Positions 1-12,249 are shown, counted from the stretch's first letter. The stretch is 64,000 nt of DNA from Periconia sp. R9002 (GCA_023627715.1 JAMAHW010000035.1:1-64000); one strand, 5' to 3'. Translations and numbers: made by a program. Notes: generated by a model from the letters alone, not told the origin.

Positions 1-73
1 AAAAAAAAAATAATAAAAAAATAATAAAAAAATAAAAAAAAAAAAAACAAAAAAAAAAAAAAAAAAAAAAAAA

Positions 74-108
<35 letters not shown>
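1..108. repeat. A-rich low-complexity tract
   Basis: About 108 bases that are almost pure A with a few single T and C interruptions. It sits at the extreme left of the window, so it may continue outside it. It has no coding potential. Possible origins are a slipped poly-A microsatellite, the remnant poly-A tail of a retroposed element whose body lies outside the window, or an assembly edge. Confidence 0.9.
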
Positions 109-109
<1 letters not shown>

Positions 110-2495
110 CAACTCACACAACCATTCCCATCCAATCCCCCTCCGTCCCTCTCCCCCTCTCTCGCCCGCACACGCGCACGCAAATGTAATCTCCGATCCG
201 AACATGATGCCCTTTTTCGCCCCCTACCTATGTACCTACCAGGTCGGACCCGATGACCGACCTACATCTCCATCTCATCTTATATCATTCTTTACTTAGT
301 CCCGCACCTCATGTAGGTGTGTAATCTTTTCTATTTTTGGATAAAAAGATGAAAAAGAGAAGGAGAGGGATGTTTTTTTTGTTACATAGGTATGTATGTA
401 GGTATGTAGATCCTTGCCGCGCACGTGGGTGAGCGGGAACGGAGGAGGAACGGAGAGAAGGTGTGCGATGGATTTTGCATGGGGGTCGGCTGGATGGGCT
501 GGATGTATGTGGGAGGGGGGATTGGTGGGGTTTTGGTTGGGGGGAGGTGGGAGGAAGGGGAAGAAGGTATTTTTTGGGATGGAGGAACGGTGGGGAAGGG
601 GGATTTTTTTGTTGGTTGTGTATGTGGAGGTATCAAGTATGAGAACGGAGGGTTCGATATTTGGTAGAATAGCCATAGGTAGGTACATAGTTACACTGTA
701 AACTTTACCGTCGTGTTCCTTCCCCTCTTTTTATCTCCTTCTTGTATGTATTGACAGACGGGTTGATGGGGAATGAAGAATCGTCCACGAAGAAGGAAAG
801 CGTGATACTTTCAAGACAAAGTGTCGTGGTTATCTGAACTTGATGTCCTTTCTCGTGTACATTAGTATATACTACTATCGCCTTCGGTGTACTACATCCA
901 TATACATGGCCATGGCCATGCTGTCAATCTTAAGGATCAAACTTCACGAACAACATACATATGTAGATACATACTTACATACACAACACCCTCACCTTTC
1001 CATCCCCCATTCCCACCGTACCCCTTGAAATTCGGGCCCCTAGTACCCAAAAAAAATTCCATACAAGCACATACAATTCCTCGCCTTGTTTTTCCTTTCT
1101 CGACATTTGTGATTCCCACCCAAACGCAACAAAAAACCTTTTTTCAGGTAACCTTGTTCCACAACATCATCTAGTAACTTTTTTTTTCGTTTAAAGGGCC
1201 ACCGTGTATTGTTTGAGATTGAGATTTAGGTATTTCATAGTACCGCAGTACTAAGGGCTACCCCTACCCATACAAAAAATCAGCAATATATATAAAAAAC
1301 ACATAAAAATCGGGAAACAAAAATGACAGAATGTGTTGTTTGATTTCACGTTTTGCTTTCTCTCTCGTGTACTTCGTCGGGTCATACGTGTATGCTTGCG
1401 ATGATACTACGTCACCCCCTCATGATTGATTACATAGGTACAATGGAGTTTAGTAATAAAGATAGGAAAGACGATCTTTCCGCGAGTAGACGTGGACATG
1501 TTAAGAAAACGAGAGATATCTCGGAAAGAATGGGGCGGGCAATAGGGATGCGGTTTTTTTTGGCAAGTGTATACATACATACGCATGTATCGCCTCTTTT
1601 CTTCAAATGCGAAATTGTAGGGTCAAGCAGGCAAGAGAAGTTGAAACGGAGAAGAAACGCAAGAAAGAAAAAGACAACCAATCATTTCTTTCCTTCATTT
1701 CCTCATAGCTCCTTGACTCATCCCCCCCGGTTTGGTCTTAAAATAGGTAGTTCCTATTGATCCAATCTATTTGTGGACGTTCCCACGTTTCACAGATATG
1801 AATTCCTTAGTGCGGAGCAGATAGAGAAGAGGGAGGGGAAGATGGTAGTTTTGATTTTTGACGCTCTCGCTAGAGGAGGACGAAAAGAGAAGTTTCCAGG
1901 TGAGCCACGGGAATGGTAGGTAAGCATGAATGGGGAACGTATGATTGGAAAAGCTTCTAGGCTTGTGACGTATGTTTCCTTTTTTTACTTCGGCGACGAT
2001 GAGAAAAGAGAAGAGAAATTCTTTTTTTTTTTGCAGCGAGGAATGATGAATGAACCAATAGGATGAAAAATCGAGAAAAAGGGAATACGGAGGGAAAGGA
2101 AAACAAGGAAAAAAAACATGCATGAACGTACTAATACACCAAGACGCAATGGATTGAACGAGAAAAAGAAAAAACTAACATAGGAAATCCAACGACCAAC
2201 AAGCTCGAGATAACGTAGGCAAGAGGGTATTCGCGCGTTAGCCAAAAAGCCTCCATCTAGATAAACCTGCAAGAGCCAGCCACCCGTATAACCCTGTATC
2301 GACTGTACTTTTTCCCAGCTGAGAACCACGCCATCCATCCACCCATCCATTGTTAGTTATCGTACAGCACGTCGTGGTTACTTATGATCGATCGTACAGG
2401 GGCATGTGAACCATGTCTCTGATACAAACGTAAAAGATTTTCTTTTTTCCAAAATAAAAGTCCGACCCCAGCCTCTCATGATATCATTGCCCTGG
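109..2495. other. Gene-free stretch left of the AAA ATPase gene
   Basis: I see no gene here. The reading frames are short, lack recognisable domains and are full of low-complexity runs (Pro/Pro/Pro, Gly/Gly/Trp) produced by pyrimidine- or G-rich strands. The stretch holds a pyrimidine-rich block (about 115-180), GTATGTAG-type short repeats (about 389-412), an overlapping CCATGG repeat near 905-919 and a CCAT repeat near 2331-2350. The right end should contain the 3' untranslated region of the ATPase gene, which is read leftwards and stops at 2496. Confidence 0.6.
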
Positions 2496-4363
2496 TTAGT
2501 CGTCGTCCTTGCCCCCCTCGTCATCGTCATCTCCTGGCTTCCCCACCGCCTCCATCTCAATCTCCTTGTCCACGTTGCCCTTTCGGTCGCGGGTGGTAAT
2601 CTTGTACTTTCCGCCCTCCCACAGATCTTTGAGCGTGAGCTCCTTGGTGCGGCCGAGCGATTCGATGTCGCCAATGCGGTCAAGAGTTGCTTCCAAGAAT
2701 TTCTCGAAGCCCGGTTCGGAGCAGACTTCATTGAAGGCACGCTGCATGGGCACGCTGTCGGCGCGGACCATGGCCTTGGAGTCGATGGCGAAAATGGACA
2801 GGTCATGGTGCGCGCGAATGAAGTCGGCGCGGGTCATGATGAAGCGTGCCTTGTGCAGGGGGAATTCCGGGAGGATGTGTCCAAGTTTCGGATCATAGAC
2901 TTCGCTCTCCATCTCCAGTGACTTCTTATACAAAGCAAAGGCGAGTACCATGGCGGTAGACTAGGGCGAATTAGTTATGTGAAGGGTAAAGGGAAGACGA
3001 TTGGAAAAGACATTACCGCGTATTTCTGCTGGTCCATGACATCGTCGTCCATTTCTTCACCGAGGATGCCGCAGTTATTAAGGAACCATGTTTTCTCCAT
3101 CTGGCAGATCTGATCACACTTCTGAATCATGTTGGAAGCTTTAGCCACGCGGTTGAGAAAAGTCAACCGTCCTCCTATCTTATCATACACTTCCTCCAGG
3201 ACCGATGTGGGCGTTGCCTCGTGCCAGTATTTCATTCTGTAGTTTCGCAGGGCTTGCATGGCTTTAGCTTTGGGCAAGTCGGAGACTTGAGTGACCTCCA
3301 TACGAGTCGCGTGCTGCTTCAACCTTTCGTAAACCCAGTATTTGTCGGAATTGAGAATGACCGTGGCGATGTTGGAAGCAGCCCATTGCTCTGCGCGCTG
3401 CTGTATGAGCTCGATGAGATCACGGCCATTCTCGTCGTCTCGGATCAGATGCGCCTGATTGATGATTAAAACTAAGGGCCGTTTGGCCTCGGCGCGCCGT
3501 TTGAGAGCCACCTTTTCCAACTTGTTGAAAGCTCTTTCGATATCCAGCAAAGCATTTGCATCACGGGGTCCACGGATGGAGAATAGAGCTCCAATGTTGT
3601 CCTCATGAAACTCAAAATCCAGGCATCGTCCTAAGCGAATCCGGAAGATCTCTGGATCTGCATGCGCCTCCATCATGGACACTCCCTCGCCATCGATCTT
3701 GGACATGGCTTCAATCAGCATCGAACTCTTTCCTGTTCCCTTTTCACCAAGGAGCAAGTGATAGCGGCCTTTCTCTATGCCACATACGATTTGGTTGAGT
3801 CGTTGTTGCTCCTCTCGTTCGATCCACCGGTCATGTTCGCTACCATCTGTAGGCGAATGATGGGCGTGTATCATATCTTCCTTGGGTACTTCTTTGCCAG
3901 TAGCGGCAAGTTCCAATACAGGATCCCCCTCATTGAAAGCATTTTCTATTTTCTGAATTACCATGTACTTGTAGTACCGCGTGTAACTGTAGCCGACCAG
4001 ACCGAGGATGAGAATAGATGCGCCCGTAGTGGCTGCGGCCTCGAACATCTTGAATGCCGTGCCTTTCCATTTGGACTCTTTCTTGGATTTGGAATTTTTC
4101 TCTCCTTCTCCTTCGCCATCTTCCTGTGTCCCCTCTACAGCATCGTCGACGGGATTAGGTGGGTCATTGCCAGGCGTCGGCGCACCACTCTGACCGGTCA
4201 GACTGCGGGCGAAGGGAATTGCCGGGCGTGAACTACGTGGTATAGCCGGCTGAAGCCGAGAGAGAAAAGCATCGGGATAGGGACGTCGATATTGAAATAG
4301 GGCAATTGGATTTGCGCGTACAATGGCTCTATGGATGTGTTTGGGCGAGCGCATTAATGACAT
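2496..4363 (-). CDS. Mitochondrial AAA+ ATPase-like protein, fungal family with C-terminal winged helix
   Basis: Two exons on the minus strand, 4363-3017 and 2960-2496, separated by a 56-nt GTAATG...CTAG intron; about 603 aa. The reading frame is open upstream to 4432 but begins there with GTG, so the ATG at 4363 is taken; its first residues (MSLMRSPKHIHRAIVRAN) look like a mitochondrial presequence. An acidic, Ser/Lys-rich linker is followed by one hydrophobic segment near residues 110-127, then a P-loop GEKGTGKSS near 206. The Walker B position reads LVLIINQAH, so the usual Asp-Glu pair is absent. A C-terminal part of about 200 residues with a highly acidic tail fits the winged-helix region described for this fungal group. 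Expected place: mitochondrial membrane. The exact function is unknown to me. The gene is divergent from CLU1. Confidence 0.82.
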
Positions 4364-5154
4364 TATTAGGTGTTGGGCGCGGTATGTTTCGAGCCACGAC
4401 ACTGGTTGGCTGGGGCGCTTGGTTTGAGACACCTGGGCCGGCCGAGACGCTCAATTGGCAGCTAATTAGAGGGAGACAGAAGGAAAGGGGGCAAATGAAG
4501 CTAGAGACTACATGCGCGCAGAGGATGGAGCATGGAGGGGGGGTAGGGCGCTATTCAGGAGAGAGGTTCGCGGTGACAGGCGTGCGACCGCAAAATGACG
4601 GACCGTCTCTTAACTTCAGGAGGTCAGTGCGAGAGACGTCTTGGTCTCTTTGGTGCGTCGTCACGTGTCTCACAGCCATAATGATTGATGCAATTGCAAC
4701 TTATGATCAATTGACAGGAGGGTGAGCAGCTGGTGGTGGTGGGTGAGAATTGTATATCTGCCACTACAGTTTGCAAGGCTGGAGTGCATGTACGTACGTA
4801 ACTGAAATCATCCACCAAAAGTGGTCGACCACCAGAGTCTGGTGCTGTGCTTCTCCCCGACTGCTTCCGATGTTCCGAGCTTGCGGCTAACCATGTTAGT
4901 CACAAAAAAAAGTTTCGCATCATCGTTCACTCCAGCTCGCAGCTCCATCCCCCAATTGCTTTGCTTTCCATCTCTTCTCGCATCCATCTTGACGCGTGCC
5001 CGTTGTACATTAATGCTCCTTTTCTGTACCTGTACATTATTCTTGCTGTCCTCAGCCGTTCCTTCTATTTTCCATCCTTCCTTCCTCGGATTGTAGCTGT
5101 TTGACCCCCATCTCCACCCTCCAAATACGAATTCCCTCCACCCATCCCGTCAAT
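4364..5154. promoter_or_regulatory. Divergent promoter region between the AAA ATPase and CLU1
   Basis: About 790 bases between two start codons that point away from each other. The right half (about 4940-5154) is pyrimidine-rich, as is usual for transcription start regions and leaders in filamentous ascomycetes. A TGTACGTACGTA run lies near 4789-4800. I could not identify a specific transcription-factor site with confidence. Both flanking genes have mitochondrial roles, so shared control is possible but not shown. Confidence 0.5.
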
Positions 5155-8100
5155 ATGTCTACCTCAACCAAGGAACCCTCCAATCCTGGTAAGCTATCCT
5201 CACTGCCTGACCTTATTCATTGTTCCATCGCATAAACACAGTGTCCAGATTAACTGACCGTTTCCCCGCCTCAGAACCGCAAAATGATGCTCCTCAAAAA
5301 GCTGTCACCAATGGAGAAGGCCCAGTAGATGATGCTGCCAATGCTCCTCCTGAGAGTGCGTAGCATCCCACTTCATCCTTTCCCATTGTTTGACACTAAT
5401 CCAAACAAACCAGACTTCTTCCAGATTACCATCAAGTTGCCACACGCACCTTACGAGCATGCCGTCACGGTTCGTTACATCCTCCTCCAGACGGGTCGTG
5501 TGACTGGGGCTTGGAGCTGCATTCGGTCTGGGATGCTAATTCATGGCTAGATCTCAACTTCGGAGCAAGTGCAGGACCTTCGCCAGGCAATCATCGAGAC
5601 CCCTAATCTCTTTCAATACTCGTGTTTCCATCTGGAGCTCGATGGCCAACGGGTCAACGACTACGTCGAACTGTCCGATGTACCGGGACTCAAGCCCGAC
5701 GCCGTTCTCACCCTCGTCGAGGACCCTTACACAGAGAAGGAGGCTCGCATGCATGTTATCCGCATCCGAGAGCTGATTGGCGCTGCGGGAGACCGTACCG
5801 ATGCTCTCCACGGCATCACAGCTGGTCTGTCATTACACGAATCAATTGGCTTGGATGAAAATGGGAAGCCCAAGTACGAAGGCACGGAGACCACCCCGTT
5901 GTCAGACTACGACTTCAAGGCTGGAGGCAGTGTGAAGACATTATTAGCCCCGCCGCAAGAGCCAGCCCCCAAGACCATCAAATCCATCTCCGTCTCGCCC
6001 TGGAACCCGCCACCATACCATTGGCGATCAAAGGGCCACCTTCTCTATCTTCTCCTCACAACAAACGAGAACGAGCAGCATCACATCACCGCCACAGTTG
6101 CTGGTTTCTACGTAAACAAGTCTTCCAATGCCAAATTCGACCCCTCACCTCGCCAAGCGCCAAAAGCACACTCCGCCCACTCCCTTCTTCAATTGATTGA
6201 ACAACTGTCCCCTTCATTCAGCTCGTCTTTCCAAGCGTACTTGGAGCACACTCAGAAGCGTGATCCCCTCACATTTTTCCAGCTATCCAATGCCATTCCA
6301 GCGAACCCCTGGCTGGTACCTGCGTCCAGTTCCACCAATGCCACACATCAACCCGACCTCGCTCGGACTCAGGAGAGCTACCTCATTTCAGGTGTGGAGA
6401 CCACAGAGACACTTCGTGACTGGAACGAGGAATTCCAATCTACCAGGGAAATGCCCAAAGAGGCTGTCCATGATCGCGTATTCCGTGAACGTCTCACCTC
6501 GAAGCTTTTCGCAGACTACAACGATGCTGCAACTCGTGGCGCCATGTTGGTCGCACGTGGCGAAATTGCACCTTTGAACCCTACCGAGGCCAAAGACGCG
6601 CAAATCTTTGTCTACAACAACATCTTTTACTCCTTCGGTGCTGACGGTGTTGGAACATTTACCACGGAGGGGGGTGACGAGGCTGCCCGCGTTGCCGTCG
6701 GAAAGGACGTTTCCGGTGTCCGTGCCGTCAACAATCTCGACATTCCTAACCTTTTTACCTCTGGAACTGTTGTGGTTGACTACCTAGGCAAGCGTATTGT
6801 GGGTCAGAGCATTGTACCTGGAATTTTCAAGCAGCGCGAGCCCGAGGAGCACCAGATCGACTACGGCGCAGTTGAGGGCAAGGAAATTGTTGCAGACAAC
6901 GAAGTATTCGTTCCTCTATTTGAGCAATTGTCCAAGGCGTTGCGCGTGAAGAAGCATCCTGTGTGGGACAAGGACAACGTTCGTCACGAGCTGGAAGGCA
7001 GTGTCGAGACAAAAGGTCTCATTGGTACAGATGGAAGGAAGTATGCCCTCGACCTGTACCGCCTTACGCCCGTCGATGTTGCTTGGATAGAAGAGCATTG
7101 GAGCGAGCCAGGAGATGACGGCGAGAAAGCCAAGGGAAAGGACTACCCCCACCGCATGGCCACCCTGCGTCCTGAGCTTGTTGAGTCGTATGGCCGGTTG
7201 AAGTTGCGCGAATATGTCAAGAAAGAGCTAGAAAAGAAGGCAGAGGCAAGCAGGAACGGCGAAAGCAAAGCTGTCACTAACGGCACAGAAGAGTCCAAGA
7301 AGGAGTCAGAAGACGGTGAAGTGTCCAAGGAAGAAGCCGAAGCTGCCGAGCAAGATCGCGTGGACATCTCTGGGTTCCAGTTTGCTCTCAATCCTGACGT
7401 CTTCTGCGGCCAACACCCCCAGACTGAAGAGGACAAGGCAGAATGGGCCAAGGATGAAGCCGAAGTCCGCGCTGCTTGCAACCACCTGTTGAACGACCTT
7501 ATGCCGCGCCTGATTCAGGAGCTCAAGGATGGTGATGTTGGCTTCCCTATGGATGGCCAGTCTCTCAGCTTGCTCTTGCACAAGCGAGGTATCAACATTC
7601 ACTATCTCGGAAAGATCGCGGAGCTTGCTGATAAAGAAGACCCGCGTCTGCAAGCGTTGAAGCGTCTTGTTGTCCAAGAGATGATTGCTCGTGGTTTTAA
7701 GCATTTTGCCAACTCAAAACTCCGCAATCTGTCTGCGCCGTTCGCTGCTCCTTGCATTGCTCATCTGTTGAACTGCCTACTCGGTAGCGAGGTGAACGCG
7801 AAACCTGTGGCCGAGAGTGATGCTGAACTCAAGACCTTGTATCCTGAATGCGATTTCAGTTTCGAAAAGCTTACTCCTGAGGATGTCAAGAGGGAGGTTC
7901 AGGCACAGGTTGCGTTAAGGTACCGTTACAAGCTTGGTGAAACTTGGTTTGAGCCAGGCAAAGAGTTACAGCTTCTTCGTGAGATTGCCTTGAAACTGGG
8001 TCTGCAATTGGAAAACAAGGAGTATGCATTCACAAAACAGGCTGCTACTAATGGTGTCTCATCCGACACCAGCAGTGCTCCTGCTCCTGCTGCTAATGGT

Positions 8101-9195
8101 AACTCCTCTTCCGGTAAGAAGAAGAAGAACAAGAGCTCCTCACCAGCCCGCGCCGCCAGCCCTGCCCTCAAGACCCTGCAGACTTTCCACGCCGATGACA
8201 TCATCAACATTGTTCCTGTTATCAAGGAAGCCTCCCCTAAGAGTCTTCTCGCCGAGGAGGCTTTGGAAGCTGGTCGCATGTCTATTGCCCAGGACCAGAA
8301 GGAGCTTGGGCAAGAGCTGTTGCTTGAATCGCTTACGCTTCACGAGCAGATTTATGGTGTATTGCATCCCGAGGTTGCCCGCGTCTATCACACGCTTTCC
8401 AACTTGCTTTTCAACTTGGATGACAAGGCAGCCGCTCTGGAACTCGCCCACAAAGCAGTCATTGTCTCAGAACGCACTCTCGGTATTGACCATGCAGACA
8501 CAGTTCTTGCGTACTTGAACTTGGCCTTATTCGAACACGCTACCGGTAACGGCCGAACAGCCTTGACTTACGTTCGCCATGCTCTCGAACTGTGGAAGCT
8601 CGTCTACGGTGTCGACCACCCGGATTCCATCACCACCCTCAACAATGCCGCCGTGATGCTCCAGACCCTCAAGAACTTCCCTGAGTCCAAGATTTGGTTC
8701 GAAGCCTCTCTTTCCATCTGCGATCAAATCTCCGGCAAGAACTCCATCGCTACAGCCACGCTTCTTTTCCAGACCGCCCAGTCACTCGCATTGGTTAAGG
8801 ACATGCGTGGTGCTGTCAACCGCATGCGTGAATCCTTCAACATCTTCAACACAGTTCTTGGCCCAGAAGACCGCAACACGAAGGAGGCTGAGCAGTGGCT
8901 GGAGCAGCTCACCACCAGCGCTGTCACGCAGGCTAAGCAATCCCAGGCGCTTGCCTCTGGCCGTCTCCGCCATCTCAAGCTCGGTGGACGTGGAGGTCTG
9001 CGACCCCAAGCTGCAGTTGGACAGACGGCTAGCGAAACGACCACCGCCAACCGCCCACGAGCTAGCACCATTGATAAGCGCAGCATTGAAGAGCTGATGA
9101 AATATATCGAGGGCGACTCCCCTAAGAAGACACCCAAGAAGCGAACACCTGCCACGACCAACCCTAAGAGGAGGATGCAGAAGTCTTCTTCGTAA
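5155..9195 (+). CDS. CLU1: Clustered mitochondria protein, eIF3-associated TIF31 family
   Basis: Four exons: 5155-5188, 5275-5355, 5414-5469 and 5551-9195, giving about 1271 aa, the usual length for fungal CLU1/TIF31. All three introns have GT-AG ends and keep frame across phase-1, phase-1 and phase-0 junctions. The protein starts MSTSTKEPSNPE, followed by the N-terminal ubiquitin-like CLU region, the central CLU domain, the eIF3-p135-like region and C-terminal tetratricopeptide repeats (roughly residues 950-1150) that contain paired helices such as HPEVARVYHTLSNLLF. The tail is Lys/Arg/Pro-rich. CLU proteins bind mRNAs for mitochondrial proteins, co-purify with eIF3, and their loss makes mitochondria clump. 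The protein is cytosolic. The three short 5' exons are easily missed by automatic calling; without them the first 64 residues would be lost. Confidence 0.95.
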
Positions 9196-10448
9196 GCTCG
9201 GACAACGTCTGCTCTCAACTGTAACAACAGTCGACAAAAGTATAGTCTTTTATCGATTTTTTCTTCCTTTTTCTTGTTCTTCTTTCTTCATGGCACGGCT
9301 GGCACTATGACCTGTACAATAGCTACATCGCTTGTAATCGATCTGCATCTTTGTCAGCGTCTTCATTTTCCATCTGTTACTTTTGCGCATTTGCTTGGTT
9401 GATCTGTATGTCTGATTTTTTTGCTGCGTTGGAAATCCTGGTGTCTTGGGGGCCATAGCATACTGGAGCGGCGGATCTATCGGATGGATTGTGCCATGCG
9501 TTGTGTTTTCTATGTATGTGCCACGGTCATTTTCGGGGCGCATTGCATGTTGTGATGCGGTATCTACGGTCGAAAAGTTGGGCTTGTCAAACTGGCTGAA
9601 TTGGGTGTAGAAAAAAACGGTGGGGTGGGGAAATATGGGGGATTGTGGTCAAATGCATAGATGTACTTTATTGAATGTAAAATGTCTCTACTTCTCAGAT
9701 CATGACTTTTCTGGTGTCAATACTGTGATGTGACCGCAGTAAAGCTTGGTCCTTTCTCACCTACACCACTATCATTGGTTTGGCACTCCGAAAGGAGAAC
9801 GCGCGTACAGGCAGAGATCGAAACTAAGTCTACAGCTAGGCGCGTCTAGTCGGTTCTTCGAGTAGTTCATCTCTCGGTGCAAACATCCTAGATGCAATCA
9901 AGCGATGAAGAATACAGCACAAAGGCGTTTGTCATGATCACCTATGGAACGACATTCGAAAGGGTTATCGCGCAATGGAATACCGCTCAGGTCTCGTTTA
10001 GAGATGCCAGCCAAGACCTCGACGTTACGTACGACGACCGGGCCAACGGATTTTTACATGTTAGTCTATGCAGATTCAATCTAGGAAGATAACCTTCGCG
10101 TGCGTTCGCTCCGCTTTGCTCGTATAGGCAGATAGGACTTGTGAAAACCAAAGAAAATAGGTTCATACTATGATTTAAAGACTATTTGGACAGGCAAATA
10201 GTACATAATATGATGTGCCAAAGGTTTGATTGGTCTACTCTGTATACATACTATATTTTATAGTCATTCTTCCACCAATACGAACATCATCTCGATCACT
10301 TAATATGAATCTGGAAGCAATATATCTAAAGTACTACAACATATATAACACACACACCTCTCTTTCTGCAGCAAACTCTCGTATCACAGTCAACTGCTTT
10401 GTTCAACTGTCTATCTATTATAATTCGATCCGCCGACCTGAACGAAAA
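9196..10448. other. Intergenic region between CLU1 and the AA9 gene
   Basis: The first few hundred bases should be the CLU1 3' untranslated region (T-rich from 9241). A 66-codon frame near 9892-10092 has no recognisable feature and is not called. The AA9 reading frame is open upstream to 10230, but a clean signal peptide starts at 10449, so that upstream part is taken as leader. No RNA gene or transposon was seen. Confidence 0.5.
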
Positions 10449-11262
10449 ATGAGCTCCCTTACCTCCCTCACCCTCTTCCTCGGCCTAGCCAGAACCATCA
10501 CTGCACACGGCTGGATCGACAACTGGAACATTGCATCGCAAGACTACAAAGGCTTCAACCCATCCATCGCACCCTGGGACGCGGACCAAAGCACCATCAG
10601 CTGGCCAGCATGGAACACAAACTTGGGTCCCGTCTACGGTGACGCCGTCAACCACCCAAACATCATCTGTTCCATCAACGCGACAAACTCCAAAAGATAC
10701 GCTAACCCCATCACCGCCGGATCATCCATCACGCTGCACTGGACCACCTGGCCAGAATCCCACCATGGCCCCATCTTCGCCTACATTGCATCTTGCAACG
10801 GCAACTGCACGACCGTGGACAAGGAATCTCTCGAGTGGATCAAGATCGCCGAAGAGGGCCAAGTGTCTCTCGGTGTTGGCGGTGGTAAGCCAGGCGTCTG
10901 GGCCGACGATGAGCTGATCAAGAACAACGGGACCTGGGACGTCAAGATCCCCGCTTCCATCCCCTCGGGAGAGTACGTGCTTAGGCACGAGTTGCTGGCG
11001 CTGCACTCGGCGTATGATGTCGGCGGCGCGCAGTTTTACCCCCAGTGTGCGAACATTCGCATCGAAGGTGGTGGGAATGCTACCTTGAGCGGCGTCAAGG
11101 GGACTGAGTTGTATACACCCGATCATCCCGGTGTGCACTACAATATATATAACGATGAGACTTCGCCGGTTTACCCGATTCCTGGGCCTAAGTTGTGTAA
11201 GTGTTGGACCTTTTTTGTTGCGGACACTGGATGGCTAACTTTGAGATGTAGTTACCGGTTGA
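10449..11262 (+). CDS. AA9 family lytic polysaccharide monooxygenase, secreted
   Basis: Two exons, 10449-11196 and 11252-11262, 252 aa. The second exon contributes only 11 nt, which complete a Phe codon and add Thr, Gly and the stop; the resulting end PGPKLFTG is typical of the family. Residues 1-19 form a signal peptide, and cleavage exposes His20 as the N-terminal copper ligand (HGWI). The second histidine lies in the SHHGP motif near residue 105. The axial tyrosine is Tyr197 in GAQFYPQC, and the LRHELLALHSA stretch is the usual second-sphere region. There are possible N-glycosylation sites. The enzyme would be a single-domain copper monooxygenase that oxidatively cleaves cellulose or hemicellulose outside the cell. 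No carbohydrate-binding module is present. Confidence 0.95.
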
Positions 11263-11747
11263 GCAGCATCTCTCTGAACAACAGAATGGATCGACGATGG
11301 TACAGATTAGCTGGAGTGTGGGCTATTTGAGCCATGATGTATCATTGAGCGACGTATAGTTTGCGGAATGATCGAGATTTTATATATAGAAAGAAAACAC
11401 ATCAGTATAACAATTCCCTTTTCCAAGCAGACCAGAGAATTCTATACCAAATCGTACTTCCATACTCATCAAACACATTGTTCATCGGAAGCTAAAAATC
11501 TTGAGAGCATGCCGACCTCCGAGTATCTTGAAGAAGGCAATATGTATGGATCCAAGGGCCCCTCGCCGGTTTAGTGCAGTCCTCGTAGCAGCTTCCGACG
11601 GCCTTTTGATGTGTGCAAAAATTCAGTTTCATTCTTCACTCCTATCGATATATTATCATGAAGTTTTACCCCTACCCCAGCGTCTCCAAACCCACCACCA
11701 CCCCACAAAAACCCCCTTTTTCACAAGTGCTCGCGAGACCAACAAGG
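11263..11747. other. Intergenic region between the AA9 gene and the tRNA-Phe pair
   Basis: This contains the AA9 3' region and sequence downstream of the first tRNA-Phe gene. I see no coding sequence or further RNA gene. Short frames here are unsupported. Confidence 0.4.
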
Positions 11748-11755
11748 AAAAAAAA
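11748..11755 (-). terminator. RNA polymerase III terminator of the left tRNA-Phe gene
   Basis: A run of eight A on the plus strand is a T8 tract in the transcript, beginning directly after the discriminator base of the tRNA. A T run of four or more is the standard polymerase III stop. Confidence 0.8.
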
Positions 11756-11860
11756 TGTCGCTTCTGTGGATCGAACACAGTACCTCCAGATACCGCACAG
11801 GCTTGTAAACAACCGAAATTAGACTTCAGTCTGGCGCTCTCCCAAGTGAGCTAAAGCGAC
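11756..11860 (-). tRNA. tRNA-Phe (GAA) with intron, left copy
   Basis: The 105-nt gene folds as a tRNA: acceptor GTCGCTT pairs with AAGCGAC, discriminator A, D arm around AGCTCACTTGGGAGAGC, anticodon stem CCAGA/TCTGG and T arm CTGTGTTCGATCCACAG. The loop reads CTGAAG, so the anticodon is GAA. A 32-nt intron follows base 37, the canonical position, leaving a 73-nt mature tRNA. The D and T arms supply the internal A and B boxes. A second copy lies about 285 bases away. Confidence 0.95.
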
Positions 11861-12132
11861 CTGACTCGTTGGAAAACATGCGATATTCAACTGCATATGT
11901 AGCTACTTCTCAAACAGACGCAGGTGAACTCAACGTTTCCTACAATCTCCTCAATTTCTTCTCCTGTAGCCAAAAAAAAGATTAGCTCGTAAAACCCACC
12001 TTAGGTACCTATGTGTGTGTGTGCCCCACTCGTCCGTCCCGCTTGCTTTAGCTAGGAAGTAATTTTCAAAACTGTTCTTTAGGCAGGGGGAAAGAAGGAG
12101 GGGAGGGAGGCAAAAAGAAAAAAAAAAAGAAG

Positions 12133-12141
12133 AAAAAAAAA
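12133..12141 (-). terminator. RNA polymerase III terminator of the right tRNA-Phe gene
   Basis: Nine A on the plus strand give a T9 tract in the transcript, four bases past the discriminator of the tRNA. Confidence 0.75.
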
Positions 12142-12145
12142 TTAT

Positions 12146-12249
12146 TGTCGCTTCTGTGGATCGAACACAGTACCTCCAGATACCGCACAGGTTTGTAAGC
12201 AACTGAATTAAACTTCAGTCTGGCGCTCTCCCAAGTGAGCTAAAGCGAC
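12146..12249 (-). tRNA. tRNA-Phe (GAA) with intron, right copy
   Basis: The 104-nt gene has mature parts identical, as far as I can read, to the left tRNA-Phe copy (same acceptor, D, anticodon and T arms). The intron is 31 nt instead of 32 and differs at several positions: it begins TTTAATTCAG where the other begins TCTAATTTCG. The pattern of conserved exons and drifting introns indicates a local duplication. The intron site after base 37 is canonical. Confidence 0.95.

Noticed and set aside
296..701. Overlapping frames on both strands near the left end
   Set aside because: The composition (Pro-rich on one strand, Gly/Trp-rich on the other) is produced by simple sequence; there is no domain, splice partner or start context.
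9892..10092. 66-codon plus-strand frame between CLU1 and AA9
   Set aside because: Short, unrelated to any family I know, and without neighbouring exon signals.
10230..10448. Upstream in-frame extension of the AA9 protein
   Set aside because: The ATG at 10449 begins a clean signal peptide whose cleavage gives the required N-terminal His; the extension would bury it.
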